Source of the DNA: an uncultured Bacteroidales bacterium
Lineage (GTDB): Bacteria > Bacteroidota > Bacteroidia > Bacteroidales > CAIWKO01
Assembly: GCA_903913285.1 (NCBI GenBank)
Contig: CAIWKO010000045.1
Coordinates: 130,068-194,067, forward strand
Direction of reading: 5' to 3'
Length of the DNA: 64,000 bases
Shown here: positions 1-7,165 of the stretch, piece after piece
How positions within the stretch are numbered: the first letter of the stretch is position 1
How the letters are laid out: each line of letters begins with the position of its first letter
Notes under the pieces: model-generated
What the model saw: only the letters and a program-made list of their open reading frames with translations
Database searches by the model: none
What the model was told of the DNA's origin: nothing
Position numbers and translations under genes: made by a program

Positions 1-639
1 CCAAGTGTCTTTTCCTTTGATTTTATTCAAGAGAATTTGAAAAACATTTTTTAGTTTGCCATTTCTTAACGCCCAATAAACATCTTCTTTCCATCCCGAA
101 TTGCACGAATCGATATCATGAGTGAGGCAAACCGCAAATCTTGCATTTTCGGGCAGCATTTTTCTTATCAGTTTCGTTTTGTACGAATGCTCAATCGCTT
201 GTTTCAATATTTCAAAATAGTAATTTACTACAGGGATTTTAGTGATTTCAAGCTTTTTTTGCAGGCTGTTTTCAAATTGATAACGTCCGTATCTGTCAGT
301 CTCTTCAGAAACGTACTCCTGCCAACAAGTTAAAAAATAAAATGCAGATGAAATTATGTCGTAATTAATTACAACTTTATTTTCCGTTATTGTAAATATT
401 TCTTCTCTATCCGATTCTGAAAATAATAACGGGATTTTTCGATCAAAAAAATATTTCCATACGGTTTTCGAGTCATCCCAATCATTTTTGTTTTGAAAAA
501 AAATGCCGGAAGTGTTCTTTATTGATATCGGAAAGTTATTACTGGTTCCGAAATTGATTTCAATAAAATCGCAATTAAGATAATTGCTCTTGAACGTATC
601 AAAAACATATTTTAAAACATTTTCCGAAGTAATATCCAT
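1..639 (-). CDS. polysaccharide deacetylase-like protein, C-terminus cut by window edge
   Basis: I translated this frame by hand. It is open for 213 codons from ATG at 639 to base 1 with no stop, so the protein continues beyond the window. Residues 1-165 are a mixed alpha/beta region of the type found N-terminal to large Bacteroidota polysaccharide deacetylases (DUF7033-like, from memory). Residues 173-177 read THDID, which matches the first metal-binding motif of the NodB fold, where the usual form is TFDDG. It is the last visible gene of the minus-strand set that starts at 6726, with 4 nt to the gene before it. The likely role is removal of acyl groups from a surface or cell-wall glycan, or a related hydrolysis. 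The fold call is fairly safe; the substrate is unknown because the catalytic domain is mostly outside the window. Confidence 0.7.
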   Translation of the reverse strand, partial: MDITSENVLKYVFDTFKSNYLNCDFIEINFGTSNNFPISIKNTSGIFFQNKNDWDDSKTVWKYFFDRKIPLLFSESDREEIFTITENKVVINYDIISSAFYFLTCWQEYVSEETDRYGRYQFENSLQKKLEITKIPVVNYYFEILKQAIEHSYKTKLIRKMLPENARFAVCLTHDIDSCNSGWKEDVYWALRNGKLKNVFQILLNKIKGKDTW

Positions 640-643
640 TTTA

Positions 644-1279
644 TCAGATTAAGGATTTAATGCTAATATCTTTTAGCCTGAAGCTTTCTCCATGACCCGG
701 GAAAATCAAGGTGTTTTCGTCAAATGTATTAAAAATTTCATTCAAAGATGTAATCAACTGTTGTTTATTTCCTCCCACAATTTTAACTACTGTTTTATGA
801 TCCTTTATCAGCGTATCACCCGCAAACAAAATATCATCAATTTGAAAGCACAAACTACCCTGCGAATGCCCCGGTGTTTTAATGAAATTTAAAGTTTTAC
901 TTCCCCAAGGGATCAAAAAATGTTTCTGTTTTAATTCTATATCGGCAGGGGCACAGATAAACCCGACATTATCACGGAATATTGACAGATTTTTTTTTGA
1001 GTTTTGTATTGCACAAGAACAGTCACTTGTGGCAATGACATTGCATGAATAAGTTTTTTTAAAAAGATTTACACCTGAGATATGATCGAAGTGCTCATGG
1101 GTTAAAATAATAAAATCAGGAGTCAGTCTTTCGTTATTCAGATAATTGATTAATTCCTTAGGATTATTATCTGCGGGATCAACTATCAAGCAAGTTTCCG
1201 CACCTTTGTAATGAACCACAAAACAATTTGAAGGAACAGGATTATTCAAAAATCGTGTAACAATAATGTCATCACCCAT
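644..1279 (-). CDS. metallo-beta-lactamase-fold hydrolase (glyoxalase II-like)
   Basis: This is a 211-residue single-domain MBL hydrolase. The metal ligands are all visible: THEHFDH (H61, H63, D65, H66), H138 in TPGHSQG, D155 in FAGDT and H196 in FPGHGE. This is the pattern of glyoxalase II and related thioesterases, two-metal enzymes that hydrolyse thioesters, lactones or phosphoesters. There is no signal peptide, so it should be cytoplasmic. The ATG at 1279 lies 5 nt after the stop of the upstream SDR gene, so it is co-transcribed with the acyl carrier protein set. In that setting a plausible job is hydrolytic release or proofreading of an acyl thioester. That role is inference; ordinary detoxification of S-lactoylglutathione-like compounds is the alternative. 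Confidence 0.8.
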   Translation of the reverse strand: MGDDIIVTRFLNNPVPSNCFVVHYKGAETCLIVDPADNNPKELINYLNNERLTPDFIILTHEHFDHISGVNLFKKTYSCNVIATSDCSCAIQNSKKNLSIFRDNVGFICAPADIELKQKHFLIPWGSKTLNFIKTPGHSQGSLCFQIDDILFAGDTLIKDHKTVVKIVGGNKQQLITSLNEIFNTFDENTLIFPGHGESFRLKDISIKSLI

Positions 1280-1284
1280 TGTTA

Positions 1285-2022
1285 TCAGGCACTAATATTT
1301 ATTGATCGGCCTCCGTCAACCACAAATTGTTGTCCTGTTATCCACCGCGACTTTTCAGAAATTAAGAAATTCACCATTTCATAAATATCGTGAGGGAAAC
1401 CTAAGCCAAGTGGATAATCTTTCGACATTTTTTCAATTAATTCACTATCGTTAAACATTGTGTCTGTCATTTGAGTTTGCACTCCTCCGGGTAATACCGA
1501 ATTAAGCCTGACCTTGGGTGCCAATTCAACAGCCAACGAGCGCATCATGGCGTCCATTGCGCCCTTCGAAGCGCTGTAAATATTGAAAGCCTTGGCTCCT
1601 CTAATACTTGCCGTGCTGGATATTTGAACCACATTTTGCAGTGCTGAATCGTTTGCCTTTTTATTTATTAATGTTTTTATGATCATCACGGAAGAAAAGA
1701 AATTCGTATTCATGGTTTCTTGAATAACATTTAATGACATCGTTTTAAGAGGAAGCATTTTCAAAAAACCCGCACAATGTATGAATGTTGTTACCTGAAT
1801 ATTGTTTATTTGAAGAAACTCTGTGAGATTTGAGTCCAGATGTTCAATATTGTTCAAATCGAATTTCCATATCAGGTGTTGTTTTCCTTTATCGCAGAGG
1901 TTAAGAGTTTTTGACAGTTTTTCGCCGTTACGACCATTTAATATCAAATTATACTCTTTTGATAATTGAACAGCCAGATATTGGCCAATACCCGATGTTG
2001 ATCCGCTTATTAATAGATACAT
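1285..2022 (-). CDS. short-chain dehydrogenase/reductase (FabG-like), second of pair
   Basis: This is a classical SDR of about 245 residues. The NAD(P)-binding glycine motif GSTSGIG lies at the extreme N-terminus, and the catalytic Ser and YxxxK are seen in ISSTAS and YSASK. I place the start at ATG 2022, directly before the first beta strand (MYLLISG). The in-frame ATG at 2073 would add 17 residues unlike the family and would overlap the upstream gene. No strong ribosome-binding site separates the two, which is normal for Bacteroidota. It follows another SDR by 22 nt. In a set with KAS III and carrier proteins it may reduce a beta-ketoacyl thioester or an exported sugar or aldehyde. The substrate cannot be read from the sequence. 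Confidence 0.85.
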   Translation of the reverse strand: MYLLISGSTSGIGQYLAVQLSKEYNLILNGRNGEKLSKTLNLCDKGKQHLIWKFDLNNIEHLDSNLTEFLQINNIQVTTFIHCAGFLKMLPLKTMSLNVIQETMNTNFFSSVMIIKTLINKKANDSALQNVVQISSTASIRGAKAFNIYSASKGAMDAMMRSLAVELAPKVRLNSVLPGGVQTQMTDTMFNDSELIEKMSKDYPLGLGFPHDIYEMVNFLISEKSRWITGQQFVVDGGRSINISA

Positions 2023-2044
2023 AGACTCATATTGGTTTTGATTA

Positions 2045-2815
2045 TTATATGGCAGTAAAACCGCCGTCAACATTCATTATACTTCCTGTTATCCATTTAC
2101 TTAAATCGGACAAAAGAAAAGCAATAGCATTAGCAACATCTTCGGGCTCTCCCAAACCTAAAGGGTGCATCTGACCAATCTTTTCGTCATGGCCTTCGGC
2201 AAAAAAATGACTGATGTTATCGCCCATTTTTGTTTTTATAAAACCGGGAGCAATACAGTTCACTCTTATCTTTCTTGGGCTTAGTTCAACTGCCAGCGAT
2301 TTGGTAATGCCATGCAATGCCGATTTGCTCATAGAATATCCGACATTGGCAGAAGAACCTACAAGAGCATAAACCGATGAAATATAAACAATGGAGCCGC
2401 CTTCTTCTGCCGAGATGCTTCTGTTAGCAAAGGCTTTGGACAGCTCTAAGGCGGTCATTGTATTTATTTGAAAAACTTCAAGAGCTGTTTTTTCGTTCAG
2501 GCTTTTTAAGGGTGAAATATACGGTTTCCCTGCAATATGAACACATCCGTTAAGTTTTCCGAAACTTGCAACTAACCCGCCTAAGCGTTCTTTTATGATA
2601 CCGCTTTGACTGAAATCCATCACGGAAATAATATCTGTGGGTTTGCATTCTTTTGCCGTTTCTTCTAATCCTTTCAGGTTGATGTCAGCCATAATCAGGT
2701 CTGCATCAAGTTTAGAAAGCAAGATACAAGTAGCTCGTCCAATTCCCGACGCAGCTCCGCTGATAAAAAACTTTTTTCCGCTTAAATTTAGCGGATTAAA
2801 ATCGGATGTTCCCAT
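2045..2815 (-). CDS. short-chain dehydrogenase/reductase (FabG-like), first of pair
   Basis: This is a classical SDR of 256 residues with GAASGIG for cofactor binding and the active-site residues in ISSVYAL and YSMSK (Tyr-xxx-Lys). The C-terminal WITGSIMNVDGG is typical of 3-oxoacyl-ACP reductase relatives. The ATG at 2815 lies 4 nt after the carrier-protein stop (2820) and fits the family N-terminus; an upstream ATG at 2839 would overlap the carrier-protein gene. Tight spacing to the carrier protein suggests that it acts on an ACP-bound intermediate made by the neighbouring KAS III. The family is clear; the exact reaction (beta-keto reduction, or oxidation of a hydroxyl) is inferred from context only. 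Confidence 0.87.
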   Translation of the reverse strand: MGTSDFNPLNLSGKKFFISGAASGIGRATCILLSKLDADLIMADINLKGLEETAKECKPTDIISVMDFSQSGIIKERLGGLVASFGKLNGCVHIAGKPYISPLKSLNEKTALEVFQINTMTALELSKAFANRSISAEEGGSIVYISSVYALVGSSANVGYSMSKSALHGITKSLAVELSPRKIRVNCIAPGFIKTKMGDNISHFFAEGHDEKIGQMHPLGLGEPEDVANAIAFLLSDLSKWITGSIMNVDGGFTAI

Positions 2816-2819
2816 GTAC

Positions 2820-3038
2820 TTATGCCTTTTTTGCAACAAACAGATCTTTTAATCCGTTAACGGTTTTTGCATTGTTAACTTCGGCGGCTGTCAGGGTAAT
2901 TCCGTAATTGTCATCTGCATGTGCAATTATTGATAATATTGTCAGCGAATCCCAACATTTAAAACTATTCAAGGCCTCATTTCCCGTTACCGAATCAACT
3001 TCTAACAGTTCGGCGATTTCATTAAAAAAATTTTCCAT
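2820..3038 (-). CDS. acyl carrier protein, second copy
   Basis: This small acidic carrier protein has 72 residues from ATG 3038. The phosphopantetheine attachment serine is in CWDSLTIL (Ser31 from this start), followed by the usual helix II and a conserved C-terminal helix. An in-frame ATG at 3062 would overlap the KAS III stop; the later start matches the normal ACP beginning MENFFNEIAELL. It lies between the KAS III and SDR genes, so it probably carries the condensed beta-ketoacyl product. It is too divergent, and in too odd a context, to be the housekeeping AcpP, which normally sits beside fabF. It needs a phosphopantetheinyl transferase encoded elsewhere. Confidence 0.85.
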   Translation of the reverse strand: MENFFNEIAELLEVDSVTGNEALNSFKCWDSLTILSIIAHADDNYGITLTAAEVNNAKTVNGLKDLFVAKKA

Positions 3039-3051
3039 AGTATTATAAGAT

Positions 3052-4116
3052 TTAGTATTCAATTAGTTTGCAAAAATTCAAATTTCCGATTTCTATAAGC
3101 ATTGAACCCCATGTCAAACCCACTCCGAAGCCTGAAAGGCACATCAGATATTTTTCTGAAAGGAGCTTTTCGCCAAGGTTAAAGGCTATCGTGGTTGGTA
3201 TAGTAACACCGCTTGCATTACCAAAATTTTCACCTGTGTTGTGCGGCATTTTTTCGTGTGGTATACCCAATTTATCAGCCACTTTTTTTAGCATAAACTT
3301 ATTGGGTTGGTGAAACATATAATAATCAACTTTGTCTTTATCCGTATTGGCATATTCAAGCAGATCCTGAATTAAAGGCGGAACTTTAGCCTGTACAAAA
3401 CTGAATACAGCATCGCCTTTCATAACCAAATTATCTTTCGACCTTAAATTTCCAGCGCCATCATCATTGAGAATTGCCGTTTCGGGGGAAGAGGGTAATT
3501 TAAAACCTCCGGCAGGTATCATCAAAGCATCCCAACCGCTTCCGTCAAATTTTATGTTGGCAAATATTTCGGAATCGCTTGTGTCTTTTTCAACGATAGT
3601 AATAGATGCGGCATCACCTACAAGCGGGTAGCTGTTTCGGTCTTTTTTACTGACCTTTTGGCTTAAAATATCTGCGTTGGCAAGTACTACTTTGTTTATG
3701 TTTTCTTGTTCAAGCAACATGAACGCCTGATATAAGCCAACAATATATCCTGTACATCCCTGACTGATATCCAAACAGAAAATATCTTGTTTTAAACCGA
3801 GTTTGTAGTGTATAATGGTGCTTGTAGGCGGCATGAGATAATCGGGCGACTGGGTTACTACCACCAAAGCATCAATATCTTCTTTGTTCAGTTTATTTTG
3901 GTCAAATAGATAATTCATGCCTTTCACAATCAAATCAGAAATACAAACACCCGGATCGAAGATGCGATGCCTGTCGTAGCCCATCACCATTTTCAGTTTC
4001 ATTGATTGCGCTTTGGTGAAATTGAAATTTTCCAATTCGTCTTCAAAAGCTCTTTCGTGCTCAGGAATTATTGTCAGTATACCACTGATCTTTTTATTCC
4101 GAAATTTTAAGTTCAT
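3052..4116 (-). CDS. 3-oxoacyl-ACP synthase III family (KAS III-like)
   Basis: This 354-residue protein has the thiolase fold of FabH-type enzymes. The catalytic triad is intact: Cys121 in SQGCTGY, His269 in MFHQPN and Asn300 in ENFGNASG. KAS III enzymes condense an acyl-CoA or acyl-ACP starter with malonyl-ACP; relatives in secondary pathways also transfer acyl groups. The ATG at 4116 overlaps the upstream carrier-protein gene by 4 nt (ATGA-type coupling), a strong sign that the two work together. A second carrier protein follows directly. The C-terminus is slightly longer than in housekeeping FabH. It is probably a pathway-specific enzyme and not the fatty acid initiator, because the other fatty acid synthesis genes are absent. 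Confidence 0.88.
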   Translation of the reverse strand: MNLKFRNKKISGILTIIPEHERAFEDELENFNFTKAQSMKLKMVMGYDRHRIFDPGVCISDLIVKGMNYLFDQNKLNKEDIDALVVVTQSPDYLMPPTSTIIHYKLGLKQDIFCLDISQGCTGYIVGLYQAFMLLEQENINKVVLANADILSQKVSKKDRNSYPLVGDAASITIVEKDTSDSEIFANIKFDGSGWDALMIPAGGFKLPSSPETAILNDDGAGNLRSKDNLVMKGDAVFSFVQAKVPPLIQDLLEYANTDKDKVDYYMFHQPNKFMLKKVADKLGIPHEKMPHNTGENFGNASGVTIPTTIAFNLGEKLLSEKYLMCLSGFGVGLTWGSMLIEIGNLNFCKLIEY

Positions 4117-4343
4117 AGTTTAGCTCCGTTTTTTATCAATAAACTTTTAATAGCATCTAAATTTTTGAAATTTTCCTGATTGATGTCCATCCCGTCAATA
4201 GAGATAGAAAAGTTTTCGTCTAATTCCGAAACTAGGCTTATCAAATCAAATGAATCCAATAAGCCGTCCGAGATAAAATCTTCTGATGTAGTAAAATCTT
4301 CTTCAGGTCTGATACTGTTTAAAATACTTAATATCTTTTCCAT
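4113..4343 (-). CDS. acyl carrier protein, first copy
   Basis: This is a 76-residue carrier protein with Ser31 in GLLDSFDL as the phosphopantetheine site. It resembles the small D-alanyl or peptidyl carrier proteins that pair with free-standing adenylation enzymes (DltC-like) more than housekeeping AcpP. It starts one base after the GNAT stop and overlaps the KAS III start by 4 nt, so three genes are translationally coupled. With the adenylation enzyme two genes upstream, the simplest reading is that this protein accepts the activated amino or carboxylic acid and presents it to the KAS III or GNAT. That assignment of partners is inference from gene order. Confidence 0.85.
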   Translation of the reverse strand: MEKILSILNSIRPEEDFTTSEDFISDGLLDSFDLISLVSELDENFSISIDGMDINQENFKNLDAIKSLLIKNGAKL

Positions 4344-4344
4344 T

Positions 4345-5157
4345 CTAATTGTGTTTAACCATTATTGTATCCTTTAAACTTTCCTTCTTGTAGCCGTAAT
4401 GCTCGTATTTGCTTATGGCATTATCATTATTTTCTTTGACCCATAAAATAAAACGGTTGCAATTATTGCACAAATAAAAAAAGGTCTTTATCAATTTAGA
4501 GCCAATCTTGTTTTCTCGATAGTTTTCGTTCACGAGCCATTCTTTCAGATGAGCCGTAAATCCTATCTTTTCAAAATAAAGTAACCCCGCAATTTCGTTG
4601 TTGTTTTTTGATATCAACAGGGTTTGGTTATCAATAGCAAATTGTATTTCTTTGATACTGGGGATTTGTTCGGAGTATTTATCTAATCTTTGTGTTAGAA
4701 AATCAAAAACAGGTTTTGCATCCGCCTGAGTTGCAAATTCAATTTCGGATGATAAGTCTTTTTCGTCAACGGTATTTGTTTTCATCATAAACATCCTTTT
4801 CAGTGTTTCGTGGTGTATAAATCCTTGCGATTGAAAGCCATTCGATATTTGATTCGTCTCGTCTGCTTTTCCAACGATGTCAGCAACAAAATCCAAGTGT
4901 TCCGGAAATTCCAGATTATTTAATTCAATAAATAATTCCGATAAATCGGTCGAAATATAGTACAGATAAAAAAAGTCTGTGTGTTTTCTGAAGATGAAAA
5001 TTACCTTACCCTTTTCAACGGTAAATAAAGATTCGTCTTCAATCCATTGATTTATTTTTGTTTCGTTTAAAAAAAAGTTAGTAACAAACCTCGTATTAAG
5101 TTTTTTAATTTTCTCAATATTCTCACTGATTTCTTTATAAGAACGGATTGCTAACAT
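4345..5157 (-). CDS. GNAT-family N-acyltransferase
   Basis: This is a 270-residue protein. The C-terminal third is a GNAT fold with the acyl-CoA pyrophosphate-binding segment NYRENKIGSKLI near residues 215-226 and a final YEHYGYKKE strand typical of the family. The N-terminal half (residues 1-130) is poorly conserved and may be a degenerate second GNAT domain or a substrate-recognition domain. No signal peptide is present. It lies between the adenylation enzyme and the first carrier protein, so it may acylate an amino sugar or amino acid intermediate, possibly taking the acyl group from ACP instead of CoA. The donor and acceptor are unknown. Confidence 0.75.
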   Translation of the reverse strand: MLAIRSYKEISENIEKIKKLNTRFVTNFFLNETKINQWIEDESLFTVEKGKVIFIFRKHTDFFYLYYISTDLSELFIELNNLEFPEHLDFVADIVGKADETNQISNGFQSQGFIHHETLKRMFMMKTNTVDEKDLSSEIEFATQADAKPVFDFLTQRLDKYSEQIPSIKEIQFAIDNQTLLISKNNNEIAGLLYFEKIGFTAHLKEWLVNENYRENKIGSKLIKTFFYLCNNCNRFILWVKENNDNAISKYEHYGYKKESLKDTIMVKHN

Positions 5158-5196
5158 GGATTATTTTTTCTTAAAGAAATTATTCAGGTTTGTATT

Positions 5197-6726
5197 TCAA
5201 TTATAGTTTTCTTGTAAAAAATTTCGGTCAATTTTACCGTTTGAGTTTCGTGGCATTTCCGAGAAATAATAAAATTTGGTTGGAATCATGTATTTGGGTA
5301 AATATTTCATCAGTTCTTTACGGATTTCAGATGGGGCTGTTTCCGACTTCGATTCATAGCACAAAATTATGTCTTTTTTCTCAAAATTATAGAGAACGCA
5401 GGCATTATTAATAAAATTTAATGAATTAACGATCACATGTTCAATTTCGCTCAAGTCGATACGGTAGCCTAAATGCTTTACCTGAAAATCGGCACGACCT
5501 ACAAATATAATTTCATCATCATCATTAAGATATACGATATCGCCTGTTCGGTATATTAATTCGGGATATTTTGTGTTTAGCGGGTTTTGAGTAAAGGCTT
5601 TTGCTGTTTTTTCAGCGTCGTTCCAATATCCCATCGCTAACGACGAACCCCTGACACAGAGTTCGCCTTTTTCGTTTTTTGCTGAAAGCTGATTTTGTTT
5701 ATTCAGAATAAGAATACTTGTATTTCGGCATGGATACCCTATCGGAACCGGCACTTCGTCCGGAATGTCCTTTTTAATGATATAATAGGTGCAATCAAGC
5801 GTAATTTCAATGGGTCCGTACATATTGACAAACGTCGCTGACGGAATGTTCTTGCGCCAATAGTTTAAATGTTTTGTCGGGAACACTTCACCTGCAAATA
5901 ATACCTTTTTTAGCTCTTTTAAATCGAACTTCGAGAGGATATCCATGTTGGCGATGTTCACCATGATAGTCGGCACCCAAAAAATAAAATTAATATTTGT
6001 TCCCTGAAAAAACGAGATCAGTTTAACGGGGAATATTGCTAACGAATCGGGAATGATTGTTATTGTTGCGCTCTTTGCTGCCATCATGCAAAGCTCAAAG
6101 CTGTATATATCAAAATATAGCGGCGACAAGCTGCCAATATTTTCGTTTTGTGATAAGTGCAGAGCTTCAACAGCCCATTCAATAAAGTCGATGAAGCTCC
6201 TGTGATTTAAAACCACACCCTTAGGCGTGCCTGTCGAGCCCGATGTGTTTATGATGCAATACGGATCCGTATCAATCAGTTTGCTTAATTTTTCTTTATA
6301 TGAATTCGGGTCAACGGTTTCAGGCAAGTGTTCTAATTCCGTATCAATGCAAATTACCACCAACGATAAACGGCTTAAATAATCATTCTTTTTTAAGTGT
6401 TCCGAATGAGTGATTATTATTTTCGGTTCAATTTTAGTAATGATGTTTTCAATTCTTTGAGCTGGCGCTTTCGTATCGAGATTCATATAAATATTTCCGC
6501 TGTACGAAATTGCCATATTTGCCGTAATGCTGTCGATACTTTTGGGTAATAAAACCGCAACAGGCTGCAACAAACAGTCATAAGCTTCATTGATCTTTGA
6601 TGCTAAATACTTTGAACGTTTTTGTAAGTTTTCAAAATCAATAGTTTTTTCCCCCTCTGCAACGGCTGTTTTATGCGGATATTCTTCAACTGTTCGTTCA
6701 AAATATTCAATAATATTGATAACCAT
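5197..6726 (-). CDS. stand-alone adenylation enzyme (amino acid/acyl-AMP ligase, DltA-like)
   Basis: This 509-residue enzyme belongs to the ANL superfamily of adenylate-forming enzymes. The ATP-binding A3 loop (TSGSTGTPKG, residues 161-170), the A5 region YGPIEIT, the A7 motif RTGD, the hinge and A8 region, and the A10 lysine (Lys498 in NGKIDR) are all present. There is no condensation, carrier or thioesterase domain, so it must load a separate carrier protein, most likely one of the two encoded downstream. Length and architecture match DltA and the free-standing A domains of small surface-modification pathways. It is the first gene of the minus-strand set, with a 439-bp divergent intergenic region upstream. 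I cannot deduce its substrate code with confidence. Confidence 0.88.
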   Translation of the reverse strand: MVINIIEYFERTVEEYPHKTAVAEGEKTIDFENLQKRSKYLASKINEAYDCLLQPVAVLLPKSIDSITANMAISYSGNIYMNLDTKAPAQRIENIITKIEPKIIITHSEHLKKNDYLSRLSLVVICIDTELEHLPETVDPNSYKEKLSKLIDTDPYCIINTSGSTGTPKGVVLNHRSFIDFIEWAVEALHLSQNENIGSLSPLYFDIYSFELCMMAAKSATITIIPDSLAIFPVKLISFFQGTNINFIFWVPTIMVNIANMDILSKFDLKELKKVLFAGEVFPTKHLNYWRKNIPSATFVNMYGPIEITLDCTYYIIKKDIPDEVPVPIGYPCRNTSILILNKQNQLSAKNEKGELCVRGSSLAMGYWNDAEKTAKAFTQNPLNTKYPELIYRTGDIVYLNDDDEIIFVGRADFQVKHLGYRIDLSEIEHVIVNSLNFINNACVLYNFEKKDIILCYESKSETAPSEIRKELMKYLPKYMIPTKFYYFSEMPRNSNGKIDRNFLQENYN

Positions 6727-7165
6727 TAAATTTTAGTTTAAGTACTGAATACAAGTCTGCAATATGTTGGCTGACATTTATAATTAAACAAATTTATAAA
6801 AAAATATCCATGCAGTGTATTAACCTCAGTTTTTTTTATCGGTGTTTCCCGAAAAACCCAATTGAACAAAATTATAGTGCCAGTGTTTGTCGCGAAGTCA
6901 TCAGATGTTGCGAAGTTAGCGGATGACCATACTGAAAATAGTTTTATAAGGCAATAATGGAAATCAAAAAATATAGTACTAGTTTTACAATGTTATTACA
7001 AAAAGCATCAGCAAATTAAAGGGGAGATTAGCATAGCAGAAGAGCGATAGGCATTTTGTTTATTAAAAAAAAATAACCAATTTTGAAACAACCTTTTTTA
7101 AATTTTATGTAAGTTTGTCTGATTAAAATTTAGTGCTTCGAGCTTGAATATAATATGTTTTTTAA
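6727..7165. other. divergent intergenic region
   Basis: This 439-bp AT-rich spacer lies between the minus-strand ACP set and the plus-strand T9SS cargo gene. It should contain both promoters. A TAAGTTTG match to the Bacteroidota -7 element lies at 7110-7117 for the plus gene. A pair of 18-bp-spaced direct repeats (GCGAAGT-N5-GATG) lies at 6892-6907 and 6910-6925. I see no coding frame or RNA gene. Confidence 0.6.
7110..7117 (+). promoter_or_regulatory. putative -7 element, TAnnTTTG type
   Basis: TAAGTTTG matches the Bacteroidota primary sigma -7 consensus 48 bp before the ATG at 7166. A TTTG at 7082-7085 would be the -33 element, but the 24-nt spacer is longer than the usual 19-21, so this call is weak. 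Confidence 0.3.

Noticed and set aside
118-333. 71-codon plus-strand gene at the left edge
   Set aside because: It is the shadow of the open minus-strand deacetylase-like frame, which has the THDID motif and is open to the window edge.
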